From assembly GCA_003550325.1 (NCBI GenBank), contig QKWP01000053.1, positions 357,959 through 421,958 on the forward strand: 64,000 nucleotides of DNA, read 5' to 3'. The notes beneath the pieces were generated by a model, which saw nothing but the letters and a program-made list of their open reading frames with translations, ran no database searches and was not told where the DNA came from. How positions within the stretch are numbered: position 1 is the first letter of the stretch; each line of letters opens with the position of its first letter. This stretch comes from Gigaspora rosea (taxonomy: Eukaryota; Glomeromycota; Glomeromycetes; Diversisporales; Gigasporaceae). Both the position numbers and the translations under genes were made by a program. Shown here in pieces: positions 31,002 to 42,388 of this stretch.

Positions 31002-32576
31002 ATGACATCAAAAATATTTATGGGCGACATGCCCGAATTAATGGAAAATATTCTTAATCATTTAAGTAATGAATCTTATTCCTTATATTCATGTGCACTT
31101 GTAAGTCGACATTGGTGCAAAATGTCAATTCCTACTCTTTGGAGAGATCCATTTTCATTTAATCAAAAACCAATGTTTATATCTAGATATTTTTCATTCC
31201 TTAGTGATGATGATAAATTTATTTTAAATGAATGTGGAATAACAGTTGATTTTCCTAATACTTTATTTAATTATGCAAAATTTTTAAAAGTTCTCGATTT
31301 ATCTCTTTTAGACGATAAAGTTCAAGAATGGATAGATTCACAAATTATTAATTTACAAAAACATATATCAAAATATGATATATTTAATTTATTATTTAAA
31401 TTATTTATTGAGAGTGGTGCCATTTTAACCAAATTAGATGTTCATCTTACTGACGTTATTATTGAGTCAGAAGTTTTTTACTCATTAGGACGAAATAATC
31501 TTTTTTTCTCTCGACTTCAAGATATATCTGTTGAAGTTGCAACTGAATTATTCGGAATTGGAGAGGCTATTACATTATTAAGAATTTTAGCAAGAAATAC
31601 TACGAAAATTAATACTTTAAAACTTAACATATTGAATAATGAGTCATTAATGTATCGTGCAGTGGCAAACATTATTAAATCACAAAACCAACTTAAGAGG
31701 TTCGACTTGATCTGTGAAACGGAATTACACAAAGAATTTTATTGTATTGTTTCAGCTTTAGAAAGTCAAAGAAAGTCATTGCAAGAAATTAAGATATGGA
31801 ACTGTGATTATAGTGCAGAGTTTGAAGTTTTAATGAAGTGTGAGAATTTAAAAGTTGTTCGTATCATAGATTGTTTTGAAGAAAAGAAACTATTAAATAT
31901 ATTAAATACTAGTCTCTATAATATCAATACTTTAGAAATAAGTTCTTATGCAATTAATGCACCTGATATAATGCAAATTTTAGAAAGATCTGGATTATTA
32001 TTACAACGATTAAAAGTTTATTCAGAGGACCATGAAATTTGTTCGCAATCAATATTATTAGATACGCTAATAACATTCTGTCCAAATATCATGTATCTTT
32101 ACATTTCATATGTTAAGTTTTCCTCACAACTTCTGAAGCTTATTAACTGTTTGCAAAAACTTCAATTTCTTACCTTAGTATGGATAAATGATGGATCAGA
32201 AGAAGAAATGAAAGAAAGAGTTATGCAACTCGCAAAATTATTACCACAATCATTACAATATCTTAATTTAGGTGATATATGGGTGAATTCACATATTGAT
32301 ATCTTGCTTAATCATTGTGAAGCGCCATTAAAAAAATTATTATTTAGTATTAACTATGATAATGATTATGAGAAAACAATCGATGCATTAATCAGATTTT
32401 GTATACGAAAAAAATCATTGAATGATGTGAATGTATCTAGATATGTTAATAAGACTACTTATGTGTTTAGATTTAGAATTTCAAGTGTATCTAACACTAA
32501 TTGGAAAAGGGTCCAAAAAGATTTAGAAGGATTTGTTAATTTGGTACCATATGAAAGTATTGTTGTCGATTGCTAA
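31002..32576 (+). CDS. F-box protein, 524 residues
   Basis: A single uninterrupted frame. Residues about 8-52 form an F-box: MPELMENILNHL, then SLYSCALVSRHWCKMSIPTL and W-R-DP, with the expected LVSRxW core. The rest is leucine- and isoleucine-rich with irregular LRR-like spacing (FLKVLDLS, LQRLKVYS, LQYLNLGD) and ends ESIVVDC. F-box proteins bind Skp1 in SCF ubiquitin ligases and choose substrates through their C-terminal repeats; families of this form are very large in arbuscular mycorrhizal fungi. The first ATG at 31002 was chosen because MTSKIF leads directly into the F-box. An in-frame ATG at 31023 would shorten the product by seven residues. No introns. The frame 30836-31057 upstream overlaps it and has no homology. 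Substrate unknown. Confidence 0.92.
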   Translation: MTSKIFMGDMPELMENILNHLSNESYSLYSCALVSRHWCKMSIPTLWRDPFSFNQKPMFISRYFSFLSDDDKFILNECGITVDFPNTLFNYAKFLKVLDLSLLDDKVQEWIDSQIINLQKHISKYDIFNLLFKLFIESGAILTKLDVHLTDVIIESEVFYSLGRNNLFFSRLQDISVEVATELFGIGEAITLLRILARNTTKINTLKLNILNNESLMYRAVANIIKSQNQLKRFDLICETELHKEFYCIVSALESQRKSLQEIKIWNCDYSAEFEVLMKCENLKVVRIIDCFEEKKLLNILNTSLYNINTLEISSYAINAPDIMQILERSGLLLQRLKVYSEDHEICSQSILLDTLITFCPNIMYLYISYVKFSSQLLKLINCLQKLQFLTLVWINDGSEEEMKERVMQLAKLLPQSLQYLNLGDIWVNSHIDILLNHCEAPLKKLLFSINYDNDYEKTIDALIRFCIRKKSLNDVNVSRYVNKTTYVFRFRISSVSNTNWKRVQKDLEGFVNLVPYESIVVDC

Positions 32577-32886
32577 TTCTATAAGGTATTTATAATATTG
32601 TACAGTAAAAGGTTATTATTATATAAAGTTCTTCATAAATAACACATTTATTATATTTTTGATTTTTAGATGACAACATGACATTGTAAATTCACCTAAT
32701 AATTATATTAAGTCACCAATGTATTTTATTCAATTATAGCATGTATCACTTCTTTTAGAGGATTCATTTTCATTATTTCCTGAATTGATATTAGCAATAA
32801 ATAAATTTATTGAAAAATTGAGAATACTAGGTTACCAAATGCTGTTATTTTTAGAATAGTTGTATCATTTGTGATGATTTTAGGTT
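32577..32886. other. 3' flank of F-box gene
   Basis: AT-rich with ataaat-type motifs near 32799 that may serve polyadenylation. No other feature. Confidence 0.4.
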
Positions 32887-33006
32887 TACCGTAAATTCTC
32901 GAAATAACGGGCATGGGCGTTATTTCGAAAATTTCGCCCCCTAAAAATAGCATAGGTGGTTTCGAAATAACGCTCATGCGCGCCCCAAAATAACGCGCCA
33001 TATACA
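32887..33006. mobile_element. TACCGTA-family MITE fragment
   Basis: Starts taccgtaaattctcgaaata and contains ggtttcgaaataacgc, which is shared with the 355-bp element at 50709-51063. A matching right end is missing, so this is a truncated copy. Confidence 0.65.
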
Positions 33007-33892
33007 TTTATATCACGTTATATCTAAAGCTCGTTGACCTTATACCAGTAATAAGCAAAACATCCTATTAATAATGCAATATTCTTAACTCTAAATCGGA
33101 AAATGAAATGGGAGTTATCCGAAATAAAAAAAAAGCAAACTTTTTTTGATGATTGTAACATTTGCAATTCAAACCCGTTTTTTTGCCACTCTCAAATTAA
33201 AGGTTTTCGGATATTTTATTGCGGATTTTTATTCTAAATTTTAATCATTAATCCGTAAATAGGATGGATACAAGAAATGTTTTGATGTGTTTAGGAGGCA
33301 TGAAATGATTCTCTTTGTCATAAAGTTGGAATAAAGACCTTCTACTCGAGAATTACACCAACCCCATTGTCATGGCAGCATCAACACCGGATATTTACAT
33401 GGGACATTATTTGCATGAGCAAAGGCAAATGTGTGATTTTTATAGTACTGCTTATTATAAATTCAGCCAATGTCCGGTTTCCGCCTCTTGATTAAAGATG
33501 GGAAAATCGTGGATTTCGCAAAAATCCCGCGCGGGAGCGTGATCCGTGGGATAGATAATCAATTTGTGGACTGGGTTTCAAATTTCTTGTAGGTTCAGAA
33601 TATTGCGAAATGTTGGTCAAAATTTCATCGGAATATTTCGTGTCTCCCGACACTCTAACTTGGAATTGGCCCACTTATGTTAATTATGTTAATGCAGGCC
33701 AGATTATATATTAATGCAGACAAGATGATATGTTAATGCAGGCAAGGTAATCTCATTGTTATTAAAAAATCTCGCGCGTTTGAAATTCCGCATTTTTATC
33801 GTGTAAATTTAATTGGAGAATATATTTTTAGTAGAAACCAAATTTTTATACCAATGAATGTTAATAAAATACAAATATCTATACGCTTTCAC
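33007..33892. other. intergenic stretch with short repeats
   Basis: Contains cgcgcggg-type motifs near 33528 and 33770 and a three-fold imperfect repeat of ttaatgcag-ccaga-type units at 33680-33750. No gene is supported; the small minus frame 33492-33674 lacks recognisable domains. Confidence 0.45.
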
Positions 33893-34138
33893 GGATCTCT
33901 TACAGTATAGGTGACACTTATTCTAAATCAATTAATCAATAATTAATAGTTATAAGGCATCTGCATGACTGATAACTGATTTATCCGGTAACTTACGACG
34001 ATAGTCTGCCTAATAACAATTTTATTATTCGGCAACTATATGGTTTCTACTGAATAAAAAATTTATTTGGCAGACGAATCATAGTAAGCTCCAGATAATA
34101 CATTTTATTAACATTGTCACCTATACTGCAAGAGATCC
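33893..34138. mobile_element. 246-bp MITE with 8-bp target duplication
   Basis: Inverted ends ggatctcttacagtataggt and acctatactgcaagagatcc. Flanks gctttcac (33885-33892) and gccttcac (34139-34146) match 7 of 8. Interior has no frame. Superfamily not clear. Confidence 0.82.
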
Positions 34139-34146
34139 GCCTTCAC

Positions 34147-34970
34147 AATTTAAAATGGTTGATACTGATATGAAAGAAATTATCCAACTGCATACTATGA
34201 TTCCAGATAAATTTATTATTCGGCAGAAAATACATAGCTGTCGAATAATAAATTATTATTGATACATAATACATAAATTCTATTAATTACTTCTATCTAA
34301 GGTTAAGTAACTGAGTATAGCTTTTTTTTACTTTCATTTAATCTTAGTTTAAGTAGTAATTTAATTCTACTCATTTGCAATTTAAAAGTTCAAATAACTT
34401 AAAACTTTTTAGATCGTTTTAAATAATTCAGATAGTTTTAAATAATTCATAATTTTTGAACAGTAAGAGTAATTGAGAAATGAAAAAAATTTGTCAAGTA
34501 GAATCTAAAAGTAAAACTAAAGTCAATAGCATGTTTTCGACAATAACATCAAACAACTTGTAAATATAATTACTTGCCATAAACTCTTGAGGATTTTTCT
34601 ATTGGGATTAACGATGAATCAAATGGATTAGAAAGATTTTGGAAGTTAATAAGTTATACTCATCAGTTTAATTTGTGAATAACCTGGGATCTTGTTAATA
34701 TTGTTGGAATAATTTGATCTGCAGATTCGAATTCTTTTATTTTATTATTAATCCATTTTTTTTATTTTGGTGTAATTTCTTATAACATTATACCAGATAT
34801 TTAATTTATTGAACATATCAAGTGAAGTGGTTTTCTACAGTAGAAGATTGGCATCCATATATTGATTGGCTAATTTGATATAAAATTATGTCTTTAGCTA
34901 ATTCAGGGGCGTAACTCGTTACATATTTGAATAGCTGATTTCATCAAAATCAATATCTACATTTTATCTT
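34147..34970. other. AT-rich intergenic stretch
   Basis: Nothing recognised. Confidence 0.5.
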
Positions 34971-34973
34971 TGA

Positions 34974-36151
34974 TAATGATGCCTGACGAATTATTTTTGC
35001 GATGACGAATCACGTCGTCATGGTTTCGTCATGAGACGATTGACGAAACCCCCGACGATTGACGAAACCTATGACGAATTGACGAAACCTATGACGAATT
35101 GACGAAACCTATGACGAATTGACGAAACCTATGACGTATTGACGAAACCTATGACGAATTGACGAAACCTATGACGAATTGACGAAACATATGACGTATT
35201 GACGAAACCTTGACGAAGCCTCTAACGATTGGTGAAACATTGGCAACCGATTCAGCCAATAATTAAACAACAAGCTTCTATATAATGATCTTTAGATACA
35301 CTAAACCTTAAATTGTTTCAAAAAAATGATATTTCATTATAAGGTTTCATTGGCTTTTTTCTTTTTTCTTCTACGTTCAAATATTAGTTCGGGTTGATCC
35401 GGAATACTGGTCGAGAATACCGGTAATCGGGTTGATCCGGAATAGTCAAAATTTGTGCACGCGTTTATTTTCCAATTCCGGATCAACCCGACATAGATTC
35501 CGAACACGTAAAAAAGGAAATTAAATTTTTGTAAATAAACAAAGCGCGTAAAGATAGAAGTTTATGGCAAGAGTGTTAGTGTTGGAGACTACAACGATAT
35601 ATTGGTGCTCATTATTTGTAAAATTTCGTTTCCATCATTTTTAATTAGTGCACCAAGGTCGATCTAAACATTGGTTTTCAAGTATTTTCGCGTCTCTTCC
35701 TTCGTAAATAAGTAAAAACACGATAATAATAATGCACTGGTTATCTTAGCAACCTATATTGATTCTCTATCGCTGTTATTAAATATGCATTATCGCTTAA
35801 AGCATCGTTTTTTTTAGCTCTTATCGTTATCGTTATTAAAACACTTCTTAACTTTTTATAAACGCGGTAATTAACTCTATTTTGTATGGAATATAACTCT
35901 TCAGGTTTCTTCATTGATTTCGTCAATTCGTCATAGGTTTCGTCAATTCGTCATAGGTTTCGTCAATTCGTCATAGGTTTCGTCAATTCGTCATAGGTTT
36001 CGTCATTTCGTCATAGGTTTCGTCAATTCGTCATAGGTTTCGTCAATCGTCAGGGGTTTCGTCAATCGCCAATTCGTCAATCAGAAATTACCTGACGAAT
36101 GGTTTCGTCATTCGTCAATGACGTTATTTCGTCATTCGTCAGGCATCATTA
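34974..36151. mobile_element. foldback-type element with tandem-repeat inverted termini
   Basis: Outer ends taatgatgcctgacgaa and ttcgtcaggcatcatta are inverted. Each long terminal repeat is built of 20-bp units gacgaaacctatgacgaatt: nine gacgaaac occurrences on the left (35042-35208, exact 20-bp spacing from 35061), and seven or eight inverted units on the right (about 35926-36060). The 670-base middle carries a 103-bp MITE and no convincing gene. The architecture matches foldback elements. Fragments of the same terminus occur at 40728 and, degenerate, at 54710-54870. Confidence 0.85.
35389..35491. mobile_element. 103-bp MITE inside the foldback element
   Basis: Ends tcgggttgatccggaat and attccggatcaacccga are perfect inverted repeats; a second internal copy of gggttgatccggaata lies at 35429. 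No target duplication could be confirmed. Confidence 0.7.
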
Positions 36152-36573
36152 ATCTGTGATGACACCAAAACTATAAATTTCTGTTGCTGTGGTACAAGGC
36201 TGTTTATTTAACACTTCTGGTGCGACATATGGCAACAATCCTAAACCTGCAATATAAAGAATTATACCTCTAAAAAAATTCTGACGTTGCAATATGATGC
36301 CACTATGAAAATCACCATGAACATCACATGCTTTATGATATATCTATAAGTATCTTCAACTAGAATAATATTTATAGCATGCAAATTATATAATTTACAT
36401 TTAGAAACTGTATAAAATATGGTATGATCATGTTATATAGAAAAACTACATTCAATACCAGACAGTAAAATGCATCCACTCTTTATTAGTAAAGTAAGGG
36501 ACAGCACAAAGTATCCACTATTACATCAGCAAGTACAGTTTTTATAAAATCTACATACAACTTTACATAAAAT
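36152..36573. other. AT-rich intergenic stretch
   Basis: Nothing recognised. Confidence 0.45.
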
Positions 36574-36885
36574 TATATATGTTAATTTTTATATGTTATT
36601 TAATATAGAATTTATGTAAAATTTATTTGAATATATATAAATAAATTTATAAAAAATGCTTATGTAAATGTTATATATTTATAAATTTTATGTACAATAA
36701 TTAAGCAACTTTTATACGCTATAAATATCTAAATAAATTTTTTACATAAATTTATATATTAATAAATTTTATATATTAGAACTATATGTTAATTTTTATA
36801 TGTTATTTAATATAGAATTTATGTAAAATTTATTCGAATATATATAAAAATAAATTTATAAAAAATGCTTATGTAAATGTTATAT
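36574..36885. repeat. tandem repeat, about 207-bp period, running into the gap
   Basis: Sequence from tatatgttaatttttatatg at 36576 is repeated almost unchanged from 36783 and runs into the Ns. The missing sequence is probably more of the same repeat. Confidence 0.8.
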
Positions 36886-37674
36886 NNNNNNNNNNNNNNN
36901 NNNNNNNNNNNNNNNNNNNNNNNNNNNNNNNNNNNNNNNNNNNNNNNNNNNNNNNNNNNNNNNNNNNNNNNNNNNNNNNNNNNNNNNNNNNNNNNNNNNN
37001 NNNNNNNNNNNNNNNNNNNNNNNNNNNNNNNNNNNNNNNNNNNNNNNNNNNNNNNNNNNNNNNNNNNNNNNNNNNNNNNNNNNNNNNNNNNNNNNNNNNN
37101 NNNNNNNNNNNNNNNNNNNNNNNNNNNNNNNNNNNNNNNNNNNNNNNNNNNNNNNNNNNNNNNNNNNNNNNNNNNNNNNNNNNNNNNNNNNNNNNNNNNN
37201 NNNNNNNNNNNNNNNNNNNNNNNNNNNNNNNNNNNNNNNNNNNNNNNNNNNNNNNNNNNNNNNNNNNNNNNNNNNNNNNNNNNNNNNNNNNNNNNNNNNN
37301 NNNNNNNNNNNNNNNNNNNNNNNNNNNNNNNNNNNNNNNNNNNNNNNNNNNNNNNNNNNNNNNNNNNNNNNNNNNNNNNNNNNNNNNNNNNNNNNNNNNN
37401 NNNNNNNNNNNNNNNNNNNNNNNNNNNNNNNNNNNNNNNNNNNNNNNNNNNNNNNNNNNNNNNNNNNNNNNNNNNNNNNNNNNNNNNNNNNNNNNNNNNN
37501 NNNNNNNNNNNNNNNNNNNNNNNNNNNNNNNNNNNNNNNNNNNNNNNNNNNNNNNNNNNNNNNNNNNNNNNNNNNNNNNNNNNNNNNNNNNNNNNNNNNN
37601 NNNNNNNNNNNNNNNNNNNNNNNNNNNNNNNNNNNNNNNNNNNNNNNNNNNNNNNNNNNNNNNNNNNNNNNNNN
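36886..37674. other. assembly gap (789 N)
   Basis: Unresolved bases only. Open frames drawn across it on both strands are artefacts. Confidence 0.99.
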
Positions 37675-37885
37675 TATTTCATTCTACATTTTACTTATTT
37701 GGCTACTTAACACATTTTTATATTTTAAATTTTCGTTACATAACTGTTAAATAAATATTATTTAAAAATTATATTTATGTATAAATTATGCTATGTAAGT
37801 CTACATTGGGTTTGTAGATTTACATATAATTTTTAAATACATAAGTCTACATAAAAATAACTTCGTGATGTAATTAATAAAGCTT

Positions 37886-38059
37886 TAAATTATTACAACT
37901 TTTTTAAACAAGTTAAATCAAAAACCATGACAAATTGATAGATTTTCAGCTAAATTATGCTTCTGTAAAAGCGTTTTTTCTTATTCTCTTTTTTTTGATT
38001 TAAAGAAGTTATAAGGAGTTAAAGTTATGATATTTTAAAAAATTGGCGTTTAATATAAC

Positions 38060-38092
<33 letters not shown>

Positions 38093-38510
38093 GATTTAAT
38101 TAACCAATCAAAATCATTTATGCCAAAATTAGCCAATAAAAACTGATTATATAAGCACAAAAAATGGTATAGATTGAATGTTTTATGCTGTCCAACATTG
38201 TAAAAAACTTTAAATATTATAACTTTTTTACATCAAAAAACCTTCTGACAAATTGATAGAATTTTAGCTAAATACACTTCTGTCAGAGGATTTTTTCATA
38301 TTATTTATTTTAAGAATGTTATAAGGTGATAAATTTGTGTTAGTTTAAAAAATAGGCGGTTATTGTAAAAAAAAGAAATTATCTAACAATCAGGATCAAT
38401 TACACAAAATTAGCCTATCAAAACCGATTATATAAGCACCAAAATTTTGTGCCTTATAGTCCAGATTGGATGTCTTTTACTTTCCGGCACTGTATAAACT
38501 TATTAAATAT
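37886..38510. repeat. two diverged direct copies of about 310 bp
   Basis: Segments beginning attattacaacttttttaaa (37890) and attataactttttta (38215) share gacaaattgatagattttc-like, cttctgt and ccgattatataagcac-like sequence in the same order. A run of about 29 A lies at 38060-38088 in the first copy. Confidence 0.7.
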
Positions 38511-38639
38511 TATCAGTTGCTTCTAACAAAAAATTTGTTTTTAAGAAAATTTTCATAAGAATTCCATAATAATCACGAATTTTATTTTAAGCATCAAAGA
38601 TCAATAGAATTTTATTTATAGATTTAATTAAGAAAAATA

Positions 38640-40491
38640 TATTTGTAACAACCTGTTATGCAACATCCATAAGAGCATTAGGGTTAGAGTTAAAATTAAA
38701 GATAGAGTCAGAGTTAGAATTAGGATTAAAGTCAAGATTAATACAAAATTGCGAGAGGAGCATTTTTTGTTAGAAGTGCAACAGGGTTACCCCTAGTAAA
38801 ATTTTGAGTTATAAATTTAGTTGTTACAAATAAGGTGCGTAACAGGTTGTTACAATTAGATTAGTCCTTTAATTAAAACAAAAAAATTTTATTTGTGAAA
38901 AAAGTATAACTCTATTATAAATAAACTTATTCTCGTAATATAAAATGCATGTAAAAAATCTGTGATTAACAAAGATTTTTTTATATTCAATACTCCAAGG
39001 GTATTGCTATTGAAAATGATACAAAAAAGGCATTTATATATTATCATAAGAGTGCAGAATTGAGAAATGCTGCGGGAATAAATAATCTTGACTATTCTAT
39101 TAATGCCCCGGAGGGGTCTCTATCACTTTCCCGACAGCACTTTCCCGAAAAATAAAATCACTACAAAAATTTACCGGAACTAACCCTAACTCTAAACTAA
39201 TTCAGGCTAACTTGACAGATCATGTCCTTGAGCACTAGAAGGTTGCGGATCTGGAACTACAAAAGAGCATACTGTTCCTTGGCAATTATCGTTGATGACC
39301 GCATTGGTGAGGACGAAAAAGAGCATCACGAAAAACATGATAGCGAAAATCTTTTTTGTCTGGAATTTGGACATTTTTGTTCAAATATACTATAAGTTTT
39401 TTTGATGATAAAATGAAAAGTGTTCTTGTTAATTAATTATTGCTATTAATGAGGTGTGTAAAATTCATGAGAGTGAGCTGATTATTGCTGTATTTTATAT
39501 CTTTCAAAAATCACGATATCTAAAATCTGGCAACGATAAATAAGATCAATTAATCATACTCCTGATATTTGAAAATCCCAAACATCAAACAGATGGTTAA
39601 AACATTTATTTACCTGACTACCAATCACTTACACGATAGGACATTCCACCAAGAGATTATTTCACTGACAATTCACCGACAGCTGAACTATAAATAATAG
39701 AAGGTTTCAGAAGGTCAAAATCCCGATAATAAGAATCCTGATAGGGTCAAAATCTTGAAAATACTAGCCAAAGTTAGTTTACTTTGGTCGTTCTTTTAAG
39801 ATTTTGACCCAGTTGAGATTCTTATTGTTGGGACTTTGTCCTAAAACCGTTCCAGAATTAACTTATTGTGGAAGTTAAAAGATCCCGTTTTTGGTTAAAA
39901 TTCTGTTTCAAAAGTGTGAACAATCAGAATTGTACAGCACGGAATAGGGGATTTCTTTTATGCGATTATAGCAGATCAATATAGTACGAATGAACAAAAT
40001 ATGTAAAATACCCATATTTCATATGGCCTCAAAATAAGGGTATTTTACACCCCACTTCAGGGCGATCAACACTCTAAAAATCAAACAAAATAGTTTGCAA
40101 CTATAATGACCGGATTTTTTTTTAGAGGTTAATTGCACACACGAATTTACATATGAATTCTTTTAAACTATAGTTCTGGACTAGTTCTATACTGTAATTA
40201 AGTTGTTTTTACGATAACGTTTCGTAAATTTGGGATAAAATTTTTTTAAAAGTTATTACAAAACTGGCTCTATTATAGCATAAAACTAATCTAGAACTAT
40301 AGCTTAAAATGAAATTTGATGTGGTTTTTGTCTGCTAGTTCTATAGTTAGGGAAAAAGTGCACCTAAACCCGTGCGAATTCTTATGTAAATTTGTACGGT
40401 ATGTGAAAATAACCTTTCACAATTTCTCTTATCCTAAAATCCGTACCATACTGATTTGCTGAATTTCTTCAGAGGTCAATAATGGTATGAT
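38640..40491. repeat. left arm of the 4.5-kb palindrome
   Basis: The arm is the inverted counterpart of 41045-43190, recognisable over its whole length: ttgtaacaacctgtta outer end, gccccggaggggtctctatc at 39105, the peptide gene, agtctgaagg-like and cccatatttcatatggcc segments. Its outermost 215 bases form a small inverted-repeat unit of their own (ttgtaacaacctgtta near 38642 and its complement ending near 38857). It carries the minus-strand gene at 39207-39374. Confidence 0.9.
39207..39374 (-). CDS. small secreted cysteine peptide, left-arm copy (55 residues)
   Basis: ATG at 39374 and TAG at 39207-39209 on the minus strand. Residues 1-8 are polar and basic (MSKFQTKK). Residues about 9-24 are a hydrophobic core (FAIMFFVMLFFVLT), a typical secretion signal with a likely cut near TNA. 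The mature part is short, with a single CQGTVC pair and an end PQPSSAQGHDLSS. It is a diverged paralogue of the gene at 42161-42388: the N-terminus and C-terminus are almost identical while the middle differs. It lacks the RRQQP segment and the second CQG repeat. Too short for usual gene finders. Role unknown; an extracellular signal or effector is a guess. Confidence 0.6.
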   Translation of the reverse strand: MSKFQTKKIFAIMFFVMLFFVLTNAVINDNCQGTVCSFVVPDPQPSSAQGHDLSS

Positions 40492-41044
40492 TAGTGATTG
40501 GCGTCGTAAATGGCTAATTACTACAATTATATTTACTACATATATTACTACATAGTCTTTTTTAAACCGTAATTGTAATAATTACTTACTACGTGTAGTA
40601 ATATGTAGTAATGTAGTACAGTATTACTTACTACATGTAGTAATATGTAGTAATGTATTATTACTTACTACATGTAGTAATATGTAGTAATGTAGTATTA
40701 CTTACTACATGTAGTAATTAGTGATGCCTGACGAAACTTAAAAAAAAAAATAATAATAATTATATTTAGTAATAAATACTACATGTAGTAATAAATACTA
40801 CATGTAGTAATATTTACTACTTGTGGTAATAAATTCTACATGTAGTAATATTTACTACATGTAGTAATAAATACTACATGTAGTAATATTTACTACTTGT
40901 GGTAATAAAAATTATATATAATAATAATTACTACATGTAATAATATTTACTACATGTAGTAAATATTATTACAATTACTACTTTTTGTAGTAAATAATTA
41001 TTACATTACTACATTCATGATTTGAATTACGACGCCAATCACTA
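40492..41044. mobile_element. hAT-like MITE forming the palindrome loop, 553 bp, 8-bp duplication
   Basis: Ends tagtgattggcgtcgtaa and ttacgacgccaatcacta are inverted. Perfect GGTATGAT flanks it at 40484-40491 and 41045-41052. The paralogous segment at 61393-61405 keeps the empty site (aatggtatgattgtatag). The interior is a palindromic microsatellite of tacatgtagtaat units and holds a foldback-type terminus fragment (tgatgcctgacgaaact) at 40728. Confidence 0.92.
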
Positions 41045-42160
41045 GGTATGATTGTATAGTTCAGAATAAGGATATTTCACACCCCAATTGGTTAGCTATA
41101 TAAATTCCCTTATCCTAAATCATACTGATCTGGTATGTCGTACCATACTGATATTCGCAATATAGGAGAATTTGTGAAAGGTTATTTTCACATACGAATT
41201 TATATAAGAATTCGCACTGGTTTATGTACATTTTTTCCCCTAACTACAAAACTAGCAGACAAAAACCGCATCAAATTTCATTTTAAACTACTAAAATAGA
41301 GCCAGCTTTGTAAAAACTTTTAAAAAAATTTTATCCCAAATTTACGAAAAGTTATCATAAAACAACTCAATTACAGTATAGAACTAGTCCAGAACTATAG
41401 TTTAAAAGAATTCATATGTAAATTCGTGTGTGCAATTAACCTCTAAAAAATCCGGTCATTATAATTGCAAACTATTTTGTTTGATTTTTAGAGTGCTGAT
41501 CACCCTGAAGTGGGGTGTAAAATACCCTTATTCTGAGGCCATATGAAATATGGTTATTTTTTGTTCATTCGTACTATACTGATCTGCTATAATTGCATAA
41601 AAGAAATCCCCTATTCCGTGCTATACAATTCTGATTTTTCACAGAATTTTAAATAACAATAGGATCTTTTAACTTCCACAATAAGTTAATTCAGGAATGA
41701 TTTTAGGACAAAGTCCCAACAATAAGAATCCCGACTGGGTCAAAATCTTAAAAAAACGACCAACGTTAAACTAACTTTGACTAATATTGTCAAGATTTTG
41801 ACCCTATCAGGATTCTTATGACCTTCTGAAACCTTCTATTATTTATAGTTCAGCTGTCGGTGAATTGTCAGTGAAATAATCTCTTGGTTGAATGACCTAT
41901 CATGTAAGTGATTGGGTAGTCAGGTAAATAAATGTTTTAAACATCTGTTTCATGTTTGGGATTTTCAAATATCAGGAGTATGATTAATTGATCTTATTTA
42001 TCGTTGCCAGATGTTAGATATCGTGATTTTTGAAAGATATAAAATACAGCAGTAATCAGCTCACTCTCATGTCCTCATTAATAGCAATAATTCGTAAATT
42101 AATTAACAAGAACACTTTTCATTTTATCATCAAAAAAACTTATAGTATATTTGAATAAAA

Positions 42161-42388
42161 ATGACCAAATTCCAAACAAAAAAGTTTTTTTTCGCTATCA
42201 TTTTTTTCGTGATGCTCTTTTTCGTCCTCACCAATGCGGTCATCAACGATCTTAATAGAAGACAGCAGCCTATTTGCCAAGGATCAGTATGTAATGTTGG
42301 TGGAGTGTCAAGTTGCCAAGGATCAGTATGTAGAGTTGGTGGAGCTCCGCAGCCTTCTAGTGCTCAGGGACCGGTTCTGTCAAGTTAG
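42161..42388 (+). CDS. small secreted cysteine-repeat peptide, right-arm copy (75 residues)
   Basis: Residues 1-9 are basic (MTKFQTKKF), followed by a hydrophobic core FFAIIFFVMLFFVLT, a classic signal peptide with a likely cut near TNA. The mature part starts VINDLNRRQQPI and has two tandem units CQGSVCNVGG and CQGSVCRVGG, four cysteines in CX4C pairs, then APQPSSAQGPVLSS. The dibasic RR could be a Kex2 site that would free QQPICQGSVC. The paralogue on the other arm (39207-39374, opposite strand) keeps the signal and tail but only one unit. The two genes point away from each other. A tataaaatac motif at 42048 lies about 110 bases upstream in both arms. Intact, no introns. I do not recognise a family; secretion is predicted from sequence only. 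Confidence 0.65.
   Translation: MTKFQTKKFFFAIIFFVMLFFVLTNAVINDLNRRQQPICQGSVCNVGGVSSCQGSVCRVGGAPQPSSAQGPVLSS

Noticed and set aside
33492..33674. 60-residue minus-strand open frame
   Set aside because: No recognisable domain, and no supporting context such as introns or promoter.
35041..35220. 20-bp repeats that could be taken for a CRISPR array
   Set aside because: Units are contiguous with no spacers, occur inverted on the other side, and the genome is eukaryotic.
36819..37710. Open frames of about 280 residues on both strands across 36819-37710
   Set aside because: They consist of unresolved bases and are artefacts of the gap.
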